A DNA stretch of 64,000 bases from Rhexocercosporidium sp. MPI-PUGE-AT-0058 (taxonomy: Eukaryota; Ascomycota; Leotiomycetes; Helotiales). Shown here in pieces: positions 36,932-48,700 of this stretch. Location: the NCBI GenBank assembly GCA_020746875.1, contig JAGTJL010000012.1, positions 1,984,001 through 2,048,000 on the forward strand, in the 5' to 3' direction. The notes beneath the pieces were generated by a model. The model searched no databases. It was not told the DNA's origin and saw nothing but the letters and a program-made list of their open reading frames with translations. A program made the translations under genes and the position numbers. How positions within the stretch are numbered: position 1 is the stretch's first letter; each line of letters starts with the position of its first letter.

Positions 36932-38614
36932 CTACAAGTTCATGCCTCTCTTGATACGATCCAGGTTAAGGAAGCTGACGAAGTCTTGCTCGGTCGACTC
37001 GCAGAGCTTTCGGATGGCCTCGCAGCGCTTACCCTCTCCCTGTGCCTGCCATTGAGCTTCAAACAGACTGAAAGTGTGATCAGTGTGGCCGTAACAAGCA
37101 AATTCAGGACCATGGGGCTGGCGGACAAGGCACTCGAGCTCGAAGCTGGGGGCTTCAGTCCTAGTAACAACCTCTGGGGCCTGAACCAGAATCTCCACAA
37201 TATCGCCGCTCTGCCAATCTTCGGTGCCATACCAATTGATTCCGCGAGTGTCAGAGGGCTTGTGATGGTAGGCTAGACCGAAGACGATGGGGAAGTCGCA
37301 CCAGACAACTCCGTACTGGCTCTTAGCTTCTGCGACGATTCCGTCAGGGAATTTTCCGGCGATACGCTTTGCGAGATCCATGAACTTGCTATTCTTCTCG
37401 GTGGTGACGGGGTGTGTAACGTGCATTTTTTGACAGCACAGAAGGAAGGGTTGGTCTTCGTAATGTCGCATACCTTGGTCAGAAAGATATCCATCATTAT
37501 CCTTCTCCTCTGTAGTCTTCTGAGCCTTGCGGTCCTTCTTCTTCTTGCTTTTCTCTGTGTTGACACTTCCGCTCCCGATAACTGGAGGAGGGACGCTGCT
37601 AGCAGGAGTCGAAGCAGCGGTGGTTGTCTCATCTTCATCGTCGTCATCATCTTCGGTGGTCACGGTTTGGAAAGAGGTGGTTGCATTTGAGGAGGCAGGG
37701 GTCGAGGCAGATGGGTCCGCAGACTCGTCAATGGTGAACACTTCGGCATTTGAGACATGCTTTGGCTTCTTCTTGGGGCGGCGTCTCTTCTTATTCTTGC
37801 TGATAGCCTCCTGGCTGGCGAGTTGAACCTCCGTGAGGGGAGTGGCACTAGATGGTACGACGGTAGCATCAGGGCCACCAGTCCAGTCGGGGAGTGTGGT
37901 AGGATCGTCTTCCAGGAGCTGCGCAAGTTCGGCTGGAGGAAGGTAATCGTTGAGAACACGCTCGAGATCCTCCAAGATAACCATCTCGTCAGCTGCAATC
38001 TCAGCATGAGTGCGGGGGGCAACGCGTGGCGCAGCTTCTTCAGCGGCGTATCCAGCAGCTTGCTGCTTTCTCTTCAATGCCTGATCTTCGCGGATGACAT
38101 CTGCAATTGTGCGAGTCTCTCCCACTGGAACATGAAACCGTGGATCCATCATAGATCGGGGTCTCTTCTGCTCGGTAGCCCACAATCCACGAAGGGACAA
38201 CTGGGTTGTGCATTCTGACTCTCCGTTAGACTCGGAGTCGGTGTCGTCAAAGCGATTGCGCGACTCATAGTCGGCCTGCTCTTGCGCTGGACGTCCAATC
38301 TGACGAGGAGGCATCGCACGACTGGAGGGTTGTGGTTGGGCGGCGGGGGTTGGGGTTGGGTCTGGCCGGACACAAGCGCAGAGACGAACCTCGCAGCGAG
38401 AGCAAGGGTACTTTGTTTCCGAGAGATCGCATTTCTGGTGACTTTTGAAGCACTCGTTACAGCTGATTCTCTTTGCTGGGCCACTAGCGCTGCTCGCTTG
38501 CGGCCGGCCATTGTTTGCTGGGGCCTGAGGCTCCGAGGCAACCCTACCAGGAGGAAGGATGCCAGCCCGGGAAGCTGATATCGTGTTGATGGTAGGTGGT
38601 GGGTCGTCCATCAT
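36932..38614 (-). CDS. Zn2Cys6-like protein with conserved C-terminal region
   Basis: Intronless 560-residue protein. Residues about 50-80 contain a cysteine pattern, CNEC-x6-C-x8-C-x2-C-x6-C (with an extra Cys inside the last gap), that fits the fungal Zn(II)2Cys6 binuclear cluster normally used to bind DNA. It is preceded by a disordered Pro/Ala stretch and followed by a long region with basic (KKRRRPKKKPK, a likely nuclear signal) and acidic (DDDDDEDE) blocks. The C-terminal 170 residues (from LLCCQKMHVTHP) appear globular, with FPIVFGLAYHH and NWYGTEDWQSGDIVEIL. The usual fungal-specific transcription-factor middle homology region is not evident. Nuclear regulator is an inference; targets are unknown. 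Confidence 0.7.
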   Translation of the reverse strand: MMDDPPPTINTISASRAGILPPGRVASEPQAPANNGRPQASSASGPAKRISCNECFKSHQKCDLSETKYPCSRCEVRLCACVRPDPTPTPAAQPQPSSRAMPPRQIGRPAQEQADYESRNRFDDTDSESNGESECTTQLSLRGLWATEQKRPRSMMDPRFHVPVGETRTIADVIREDQALKRKQQAAGYAAEEAAPRVAPRTHAEIAADEMVILEDLERVLNDYLPPAELAQLLEDDPTTLPDWTGGPDATVVPSSATPLTEVQLASQEAISKNKKRRRPKKKPKHVSNAEVFTIDESADPSASTPASSNATTSFQTVTTEDDDDDEDETTTAASTPASSVPPPVIGSGSVNTEKSKKKKDRKAQKTTEEKDNDGYLSDQGMRHYEDQPFLLCCQKMHVTHPVTTEKNSKFMDLAKRIAGKFPDGIVAEAKSQYGVVWCDFPIVFGLAYHHKPSDTRGINWYGTEDWQSGDIVEILVQAPEVVTRTEAPSFELECLVRQPHGPEFACYGHTDHTFSLFEAQWQAQGEGKRCEAIRKLCESTEQDFVSFLNLDRIKRGMNL

Positions 38615-40865
38615 AGGATAATGACCGATTATCTGATGTGTGTAAGTCTAGATACTAATTTTGATCTTGAGAAATTGTAGGATCTCGTACTGGATGGTGG
38701 AGTGCTAGATAAAAATGATGTTAGCAAAGTTTTGTGGATGAGGTAGGATGAAGTAATCTCAGGGAGTGGGCAGGATGATAAAGTAGAATTATGCGCGAAG
38801 ACCACAAGCAGGCACACAATCGCGCGAATGAATGCAAAAGTCCTGAGACCCGCTGTGATGTTGTAGTCCTTGATCCGTGCTGTTGAATTCAGGAGGAGAT
38901 GTCATGACATCTGATTGCCTTCCAAGCAAAACCCCAATCTGTCGTACGACAAGAGCACAGAAAACCGAGAAAAGCTTACAAGCAAGTAGGAGGGTGTGTG
39001 AGAGAGATCTTACTGCGAGGAGATAGCTGCAGAATGGTTGTGGTGCCGGGGGTCTGGTGTTAACAGAAGGCGGCTGAGGGGCTTCCAGAGCAAAACAAAC
39101 CCACAAAGATGCAGGAGAACGCCGTAGAAGATAAAACGCAGATGGCAATCAAATCTGAAGCTCGGGTAATCAGATAGGAGTGATGCAGAGAGCAGGTCGC
39201 GATGTGGCGGGTCGTAGTGAGTATTGGTAGAGGAGGAATTGAGCTTGGGAGGAAAATACATTTTGGAAATAGCCTCAAAAGTGTGTGGAGCTAGCGGGTG
39301 AGCGAGCCTGAGGCGTTTGGGCAGGACTTTTGTTGGGAGACGAGGCTGGAAGTTAGCCTAGGCGACTTTATTAGCAAGAGGATTATGCTCTTCGAGGTAG
39401 GAAGAGCTAGAAGTCTCGAAGAGGTAGTGTTTGCTCAATCTTCATCCTGCGGAATAACGAGAGGGGACTCGGGTATGTTGGGGGAGCTTAGCGAGACCTA
39501 GAGAGGTAGTAGAAGCATATAAAGTTGTCTTTCTGAATAGTAAAGAGGGGGTAATAAAAGGGCAGTGAGTAACTTACTTGACAGGGTGTCAGGAGCTTCA
39601 TAGAGACAAGACAATCTGACAGGACCCCATCATAAGACAGCTGCCAGGTTGCACATTGAAGAGCGTCTGAGAAGCAGTGAATCCGTAATTTTGCTTGGGA
39701 TACTTGGTTTGGAGGTTGACGGAGTAGGCTGCGCAATAAGGTCGCCAAACGTTTGAAACAAAGAGCTAGCGGCTGGGGATCAAGACACTGTGATACACTG
39801 GGAAAGAGGCGAAGTCTTCGCTGGATAGTGTGAAGCATTGATGACCATTGTCATGCACCAGTTTGAGCAACGATGATCACAATCTTCCAATACTTTAATC
39901 AGTAACAGTACAATTCGTTTACCATAGTGTGCAGATGAAAAGCCTTAAGAATTCTGCCACTTCCTAAGTTGGCCTGAGTAAAGTAGACTAATTGGACCAA
40001 CAATCATACGATGGGATGAGACAGTAATCGGTTCGCTTGAAATCCCCAAAGAGAGTAAAACTAGACTACATCTAAGGAGGCGATAGAGTGTTGTTTGTAG
40101 AAGTGGTGGAGCAGAGGGCACCGACTTTGAATTAAGCGAGGAAATATAACAAAGGAGCATGACTATCTTTATGCTAATCTGAACTGCAATGAACATGAAC
40201 AGTCAAGCGAGTTTTCAGTAGGGCATTGGCTTATTGGACAAAGCTAAAAGGAAATCGAGTCGCTTTAAAGGAATTCTCTGTCATAAGAAAGGGGGCTCAG
40301 CGTGTGACGAGGCAGGAAGCTTGTGCTCCTTATTCCAGTAGATGTTACGAGGAGTTGTATTGATGCAAACTTGGGCAGATGCTATGAGAGGGTTAATATG
40401 GTTGTGTGAAGAGACAGGGATAGGAGGCGCTGTTGAAAGACTGAAGCAAGAGGAGGAATTAAGGCAAAGCGAATTGACTCAGGATGGGGAGGGCGGGATG
40501 TAGCGGGGTACCGGGAGCAGAAGGGTAAGCATAACAATTCTGTATGAACTCTATGAATGCACTGCAGAATGGTAGAGACAGCACTGGGTTCGGAGGAAAG
40601 TGAAATGTGCTAGAATAGCATGAACGAGTGCAGATATCGTATTCAGACAAGCGCCTAGGAATGTCACTTCTTGTGGGAGGTATCAAGAGTACGCAGCAGC
40701 AAACGCAAAATAGTAGCAGTAAGGGCAGAGAAATTTCACATCGGTATTGCATTGAATAACGAGAATTGCAAGAAATGTTCGCTGGAACGGGTACTCGTAC
40801 CAATGAATACCTCTGGCATCCTAAAAGACGCAAGTCACAGTATCTCACGAGGACTGTCATGCAAC
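38615..40865. other. Long upstream region of the Zn2Cys6-like gene
   Basis: About 2.25 kb with no supportable gene. Many short frames occur on both strands (for example 38789-39148, 39488-39838 and 40459-40860), none with motifs. The length is compatible with a long regulatory region or a spliced 5' leader of the Zn2Cys6-like gene. Confidence 0.4.
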
Positions 40866-41618
40866 TCAGTCCATCCTATCCTCCCTCCCGTCTTGCCAAC
40901 TCGTGCAGTTGATGCAGCGTTTTGCCTATTATATGTAAGGAAGTGTGTCATATGGTAAGAATGGGCAGGAGCACCTTTCCACTGATCCGCTTTCGACAAT
41001 ACCGGCATTTGACGGTAGTCTTAATAATCGATTCACTGCTCATGGTATCGTAAATGCTGGCAATGAAATACAGAGCCATGCCCACACCAAGAAAGTTGAT
41101 GATCTTATTGAAGAAAGCTCTGTGCTGTATCAGTATCTTTGCAAGGTATCTGTTTGGGGCCACATTTGACCAAGATGGGAAGACTAACCCGTAAGCGAGG
41201 ACAACAGCCCCGTCCTCGGCAGCTTGCTGCAAAGTGTTATATCCAATCCCATCGGTCTGATTATATCCAGGACCTCTTCTCAGTATAGCAAACTTCTCAT
41301 CCATATTCCGGTTGATGAAAGGAAGTAGGGAGAGAGGCGGAAGCAGGATGTCCGAAACGAAAGAAGTCACGACAGTGGTAAAAGCTGCTGCGATGCTATT
41401 TCATAGGTTAGGTCATCAGTATCCTCACATATCTTCGATCAAAACATGGACTTCGAAAATAAGACTCACATTAATCCAACAGCGACCTCTAGAATATTGT
41501 CTTGAAGAGCCCAATCAGTGAAACCGTGCCACATCTTGTTGGCTCGTCTCCCAACCTCCTCTCCTGCATGTTGGAGCAAGTCCTGGCTGTCTTCAAGGCG
41601 AATGCGTGGGCGTGACAT
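40866..41618 (-). CDS. mscL: MscL-like mechanosensitive channel, fungal type
   Basis: Homologue of the bacterial large-conductance mechanosensitive channel. Exons in transcript order are 41618-41470, 41395-41189, 41119-40975 and 40925-40866, giving 186 residues. The N-terminal half carries the family signature: WHGFTDWALQDNILEVAVGL then IIAAAFTTVVTSFVSDILL, the pore-lining first helix, followed by PPLSLLPF. The second membrane helix is FFNKIINFLGVGMALYFIA. The C-terminus has two CxxC pairs, KCRYCRKR and RCINCTSW, which could form a small zinc ribbon not found in bacterial MscL. The last intron (40926-40974) is inferred because it replaces a poor ending with the expected KAKRCINCTSWQDGRED. Localisation is probably plasma or an internal membrane. 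It is divergent from the ankyrin gene across 273 bases. Confidence 0.9.
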
Positions 41619-41891
41619 CGTGTCTTTTCTCCCAAATTCCTTGCCCAAAATGGAGATGCTGGCGATGCTCCAGAGGAGACGTCCAGGTATTGAAGACGAG
41701 GAGGTTGGGGACGATGTCGCAGTCCTCAAATTAAAGTTACACACGTGATACGGCTAGGCCAGCCCCTGAATCTTGGCACACACTATCGCGCGGCAGGAAG
41801 TGCGATAAGAAATAAATTTAATTACTTACTCTGCATAAACTTACCCCGCCAAAGGGACGTTGAAACGCAAATCTAGGAACGAAAGAACAAA

Positions 41892-42691
41892 ATGGCGCCC
41901 ACTCTTTCAGAAGACGAGATCGACGATTTGCTATACTTTGCTAGAGTTGGTGAGAAGGGAGAGTTCGATGCGCTGAAGGATGAGCTTTGTAGGAGGGAGA
42001 AAGTTAATGTAATTGAGTTTGTGAAGAGTGCAAAGGATTCGGAGAGTGGAAATGGGGTACTGCATATGGCGGCTGCGAATGGACATCATAGTGAGTTACT
42101 GCTTTATGTGCGGGTTGTGGGAAGTAGGTACACGTTGTGCGATGGGGAGAAAAGAGTGATAGGAAGCAAAGAAGATTGGAAGGAGGGATGTCTGGACGAG
42201 GAGAATAGATATTGTCGGCGAAGCCATTTTAATATGCTAACACTTAACTCGCAGCTATCCTTCTCGACCTCTGCAAAGCACTGAGCGGATCTTCTCCCCA
42301 AAATTCAACCATGCGCTCAATACTCAACGCCCAGAACGCAGCCGGAAACACAGCCTTGCACTGGGCGGCTCTGAATGGACACTTGGAAGCCGTGAAGGTT
42401 CTGCTGGACGAAGGCTCCGACCCTACAATCACAAACCACAAGGGTCACGATGCGGTGTATGAGGCAGAATTGAATGATAAGCGGGAAGTTGTGGAGTGGG
42501 TGTTGAAGGAAGGTGGAGAGGGGCTGGAGGAAGGTCTTGGTGGAGGTGCTGGAGAGGGAAGCGCAGATGCGGATGAAGATATGGTCGATGGAGATGGAGA
42601 TGGAGAAGCAACTGATGATGTTGTGGATGCTAAAGCTCTTGCAGAAGGACTGAAGGAGTTGGTTGTTAAGGATGGAGAGGAGAAGAAGTGA
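41892..42691 (+). CDS. YAR1: Ankyrin-repeat protein, Yar1-like
   Basis: Small ankyrin protein of 211 residues from exons 41892-42090 and 42255-42691 (intron 164 nt, longer than most here). Ankyrin motifs are visible at GNGVLHMAAANGHH and GNTALHWAALNGHLEAVKVLL, followed by GSDPTITNHKGHDAV, and the C-terminus is acidic and glycine rich (GEGSADADEDMVDGDGDGE). This size, repeat number and acidic tail match Yar1, which in yeast chaperones ribosomal protein Rps3 to the nucleus; the assignment to Yar1 itself rests on these traits only. The ATG at 41892 is the first in the frame. Confidence 0.8.
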
Positions 42692-45600
42692 GGCTACTGT
42701 AGAGGTATGATGAAGCACTTTCATACCAGAAGGATAACACCACAACCGCAATCACTCAACACGATTTTGGCAGTGAAATACCGAGCCTTCATTGCTGGAA
42801 TAAACTTTATCTCAATTCAAAAGATAGAGGATGGCATCGGCTAGGCACAGGTATGACCAGGAATCGAGACACCTAGGTACTTACTTGCTCTTGCCACTAG
42901 AGAATAATCGGTAGAACAAAAGCTATTGATTTTAAATCCCTCGAACTTCGGCATGTATTACTTTGAGGCTTTGGGAATCCTCTGCATCAGAATGCCATAA
43001 CATCGAGGCATCGTTATTGATGTGGCAGCTTACCCATACCCCTTTTTGAGACTTCCCGTAAGCTATACAAAGTACACGATATTAACTGCAGGCCACATCT
43101 CACGATAAGATGTGCTTAGGATCCCTTGTGTAGGCGGTGATTATGTCCGCGGATTAACTTACATTCACTTTGCAGGTAAGCATCCAAATCAGCCTTTAGT
43201 CAGCCCATTCCACTTCCCATCGGCGAGAAATTCAGGAGTTTTGTAGTGATGATTGATTGGATACTAAAGAGCTGACTTGAGGCAGAGTTTTGAACGCCCA
43301 AGAAAAGGGTGTGGGCACGAATGACCTTGAAGCAGGCAAATGCTGGATCTTGGGTATTCATGCCTTTCGGAAGGCGATTTGGGGGCAAATGATGCTGGGC
43401 TAAGGATGCATGCGTAGAAAACGACATCACAATTGGCTAGTCAGAAAGTTCTAAACTCTGATAAGTGGAACAGAGGCGACTTGAAGCCGGCTATATCCTG
43501 TGAATAGTGCCCCATACCCCGTTTTTCGCTTGTTATATGGGCTCGTGTTTGTCGTGTCAACATCAAATACCCGGAAAACCTTTGCCAAAGCAAGCCAGCA
43601 TTGAGGGTATATTCAGTCTTGGAAAAGAAAATGTTCATTTTCTCGAAGGTTCAGCGTCTATACTAAACGATCAACTTTCGATACGTCCTCAAGAGAATAA
43701 CAGATGTCGGACACTTGAACGTCTTTGCCTGTCCAGCATGCATGTCATCATAAGTGCCCGAGTCGAAAGGCGATGTATGCCGGACAGGGGACAGTCTCCA
43801 GCTCATAATTTCTAGCGGACTTGAAGAATACTCTTGGATGCGAACAGTGCGTGGCAGGTGCATATTTCAAATATCGCTGAGCCCTGCGGTCTCTGTGGCT
43901 GCTTTTTCAGGCGATTTATAGCAGAAATTGGCTTATCAGAGCAAAGACTCGGTCTTCAGGTCTGGCTCGCCGAGGTTGTATTCCGGACGATATCCGCTCA
44001 ATCGTCACATTATTGGGCATATATTCAAGCAGCTTCACCCTCCCTCTTCGAACTCGCGGAGTCACAGAGCTTGACGTGGGCCAGTCTTGTCAGCCAGAAA
44101 TCGTGCCAGACGAAATTTTCTTGCATGATACCCTTCGCTTGCAGAAATTCCAGAGCAACGCAAGTCCCCACCACTTATTGGGCCCCCAAGTGCGTCCGAA
44201 GGTGGGATCTTCTCTGGGAACCGTGATCGAAGGTTATTCTGGAGTCTTTCTAGAACCAAACCCTCCTCCCATACCTCCGAGAAGTTAACGCCAATTTTGG
44301 AGTAGGTCCACTTCTGCAATTGGTCATTGAGCGACAGCTCCCATTCGAAGTCAAGCTATTCGTCTTCTTCCCCAGAGAAGATTTTGATTACGAGAGCGTG
44401 GTGGATTCTAGGACACTTCCGCAGGACCCTTCCCCGAGGCTCTTAGCTTCGTAGTCGTCAAAGCCGAATACCCAGTGATTTGAGGTGTAGCCCACATTGA
44501 AGACTGAAGAATAAGGATTGCGTTTGTTTGCGATCGGAATGCCGCAACGTTTGTGACTTTCTGGCTTTTGGCTTAGTATCAAGGGGAGTGCGCGAAATTG
44601 ATGATAGAGGCTGAGCTCCAAGTCTAGGTTACAAATTTCGAGATGACTTGAATTTACAAGTGTCGATGCCTAACAACAGAACGGTAGCTAAGCAGGCTGT
44701 GTCGCATTCTCGGCACCCGGAGATGTAAATTAAATGAGAGTCGTAGACTCAATTGTGCGGGCAGTAGCTGACGTGGGTGTCATGATGGCACTGTATCACT
44801 GGATGGCTTCTTTCGCCTTCTGGAAGAGATTGGCCTTGTAACTAATTTGAAGGGATATGCACCATTTATACAACAAGTAGACGTAGACGTGCAGCTAGTC
44901 ATCTTCGAACCATGAGGCAGTCGACCCCCGGGAAGATGCCACAGGGCCTCAGCAGCCGGGCGTGCAACTCGTCGAGGGTACTTTCCTCGTCGGATCCCGC
45001 AGCATCCTTCTTAGCCTGAATTAGTTGCACTGTGACTCGTATCATACAATCAACCTTGCACAAATTACCGAATTCAAATAGAAGCTTCGGGCTCGAGAGT
45101 GCAGGTTGAATGGGTAGGTCGAAGCAAACATTCGATTCTGCCAAGGCGGATTGTTGGTTAGGAGCGCCAAGGCGCTACTGTCCCTGCTTATCTCTTCCAG
45201 ATACTCGTCCTACAGTAAGGCAAGGCTCCAGCGGTGCGGCTGCGGCTGCGGCTGCGCTAGCCTTCCCGTCTACCTTTGATATTCTTTCCTCTTCTGTGTC
45301 TCCTCCAACTTCAAACAACAACAGACAAACAAACAAACAAGAAAAACTTACAACTCTTCCCTGCCCCCATGGTTTCTTGAGATCTTATTTAATCTTGCAG
45401 CAAAGGTTACGGTGACAGACTGCCCTTCTTTCCCTCGGCTTCTTGCTGCGAGCTTCTTGAACATCCTCATCTTTCTCTCTCGCCTCGCCTTGCTCTAGCT
45501 CCCTGCATCCTACTCTTGCTTTGTACTTGCATCTCTCATATTTCTCTCACCTCATTGCTCACAAAATCCCTCCTACCTTCACCTTTACGAGGTGTCGATC

Positions 45601-45776
45601 CACTCGCCCCACACCGAGTCTCCAGATCGCCTCCAGTTTTTAGCAAACACTGCTTCCACTTGACGGAGAAGCCGAGCAACAAACCAACCTCACTTCACAA
45701 ACATTATGTCTTCTTCTTAGAGATCTCATCCTCAGCACAGAGTAAGCAGGCAACAGCCACCACTCTCAGCCTCGAG
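42692..45776. other. Three-kilobase gene-poor region upstream of the sacsin-like gene
   Basis: No gene can be supported with confidence. Plus-strand frames at 43834-44226 and 44013-44288, and a short clean frame ending at 44449 (QLPFEVKLFVFFPRED), have some protein-like composition and could be relics or exons of an unrecognised gene. From 45230 to 45776 the sequence is C/T rich, as expected for the promoter and leader of the large gene starting at 45777. No terminal repeats, transposase or RNA gene seen. Confidence 0.35.
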
Positions 45777-48700
45777 ATGGCTCCTCAGCCTATTGCAAGC
45801 AACGCTCAGAAGCAGCGTTTGACCACTGCTCTCAAGAACATCTGCAGGGACTACCCCGCCGGCGGCACTGTGATCCGCGAGTTACTGCAAAACGCAGATG
45901 ATGCAGGTGCAACCGAAGTGGTATGGTTTCAATGTCCACCCTTCAGATTTCCTGGACTGACTTGATATACAGCGATTCGTTCTCGACGATAGAACTCACC
46001 CTACGGAGAATCTGATCCATCCCAGCCTAGCACAGTACCAAGGTCCAGCCTTACTCTCCTTCAACAATGCTGTTTTCTTGGACAAGGACTTCGAGAGCTT
46101 GTCTCGCTTGGGTGACTCCTTGAAGCTGAACGATGGTGCCACGACCGGTCGGTTTGGGCGCGGTTTCAATTCTGTGTATAATTGGACGGACTCACCCTCA
46201 ATCATCTCCCGCGAGCGATTACTGATCCTGGATCCTCATCAAGAATGGTCCGATGGCGGCCCAGTCTACAACTTTGTCAGAGATTCCGAAGATCTAGCAA
46301 TCAAAAATCAAATGGTCACTTACCAATTTGTCATGGACCATGTTGATCAACCACTCAATGGCACCGTGATTCGTATCCCACTTCGCAACGCAACTCAAAC
46401 ACTGAAGAGCGACATCTCATCCCTTTCAACCACAACCGCCGAGATAGAAGAGGTCCTTAGCAGGTTCTCCGCCGAATTTGGCAGTAATGGCTTGTTATTC
46501 ATGCGCAACGTCACAAAGCTCGTCATTACATCTGCTCGAAAGTCTCTTGAAATTCAGATGATTGGGGACGAAGACATTCGAAAGTACGTAATCCTCAATC
46601 CTACAGATGCTCTGCTTGCTAATAACAAGCTAGCCATAAAACCAAAATCAACAATGCTGTCAAGTCTGCTCTCATGTCCCCCAGCTTTTCTTTTCATCAC
46701 AATTTCCAGGCAGGGATTCAACACACTTCAAATGAGAAATCCACGACGACACAATTCATGGTCCAGCACATTATTCAAGATTCTATGGACGACAGCCTAA
46801 GATCATGGGCCAGAGATCAGCAATTGATTCCCTGGGTCGCTGTCGCTGCTCAGCTCCCTCTCTCACCAGCCAACAACACACAGTGTTCACTGTTCACAGT
46901 TTTGCCTTTGCCACTTCAAACTGTTCAGCCAGTCCATATTCATGCTCTGTTCAGCTTAACCCCGGACCGAGCTAATTTGCATCGCCAAAATGACCAGAGC
47001 ACGCAAAACCAGGATCCTGGTAAATGGAATGACTGGCTGTTCAAGCAAGGGGCTTCAGCTGCTTGGGTGAAGCTTCTTGTTGCTTTGGCCAAATTGTACC
47101 CGCTCCAGTCCGCATTTGAGAAGTGGCCGAAGCTCATGGAAAACAAACAAGAACTATTGAGTGATTCTGTGGACCGAATTGTTGAGATCATACAGAAGGA
47201 TCGCCTTTCTCTGTGGCCAACGGATACTGGCTACGTTAATGCGAATACTGGGCTTCTGGCTCTTGGCTCCGAAACAGCTGCATTGAAGGAAGCACTTCAG
47301 GAAGCAAAGGCTCCAGTTGTTTACGTTCCTAAATTCCTCCAGAAGCACGCAAAGGGGGTTTTCATTGCTCGGTGCCTGTCACCAGAGAACGTATGCGCAT
47401 TCCTAAACTCTAGACAGGAAATCGTCTCGACTCTCAGCGAAAAGGCAAAGATAACGTTGGTTGAATATATCTTGTCTAGCACTGGACTCCTTGATTACGG
47501 AGATCTCGAAATTTTCCCATTTGAAGATGCAAACTTTCGTTCCTTGAATGGAATTCAGGCATTTGTTCACCGTGATGAGCTCGATGAAGCCCTTTTCCAC
47601 AAGCAGAAAGGCCGAAACTTAGCGATCCAACGTCTTTCAGTCCAAACACAGAAGACCCTGAAGCAAAGGTGTGGCTCTTCTACCCTACATCCTTCTATTC
47701 AATACCGATCGTCTCAGTCTTTGCGAGAATACTGTACGAGAACTATCTTCAAGAAGCTATGTGCCGCTAGAGATATGGCCAGCCTCGACACCGAATCCGC
47801 TACCTTCAGTACAAGCGTACTGACGTGGATCTCAGATCGACGCGTCAGCATGCAAGACAAAAATGTTAAGTCACTCTGGCTACTTCCACTGAGCAATGGT
47901 GGCCATCGTAAGATCATACCACAAGAGAGCACTTCAAAAGTTTATATTGCCGCCGCTGGCTTGGCTGGAGATGTGATGCGAAGAATCGACGCCCGATTGT
48001 CTATCAAGCAACTGCCACTCCTTTGCACAGAGAAGGAAAAGCTGGGGCGTCACCCGTCGGCCATTTTGAAGCAGATCCGTGACGCGAAAGTCGAGATGGG
48101 TGTCGAGGATGCTTCGAATCTCGTGGTTTTTCTTCGATGGTTAAGTCAGACATTAACAGCTGTTGAAAATCTGGACGACGAAGAGAGACATAACATTGCT
48201 AAAGCGATTCTGAGTAAATTATCCGAGCCCTTAGCAAACGGACAGCTCGCCATCGCCACGCAACTGATCAGAAATCTCGAAATCTTTCAGAAGCTGACAT
48301 GGGAATTCAAGGGGGATTCTTTGTGGGTTGACTTCCCCAGCACCTAGCTCCTCATATTAACCTTAATTAGCCGTGCTGCTTTGTCGTGGACGAGTCTGAG
48401 CAGTTGCGCCAAATCAGTTGGACTTCTCGACTGTACTACTCAAGTCGCCGAGATCCCCGGAGTTCACTTTCTAATCGCAACTTCACCATCCTCCCAATAT
48501 CAAATTTTAACAAGTTGGAACTTAGCTCCTTGCCTCCGATCAGTGGATGTGCTCCAGGATTACATCATTCCTGCTTGGAAGAACAGAATCTCCGACAAAT
48601 GGAGCACCTCTTACAGAGAGCAATCATCGGCATATATATTTGGAAACTTCTCATCCCTCTCGCTAGAAACCCAGGAGTCCCTTCAGAATATCCCCCTCGT

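Noticed and set aside
36848..37276. 142-codon plus-strand ORF
   Set aside because: It lies antisense over the 3' part of the Zn2Cys6-like gene, has no motif and is best seen as a shadow frame.
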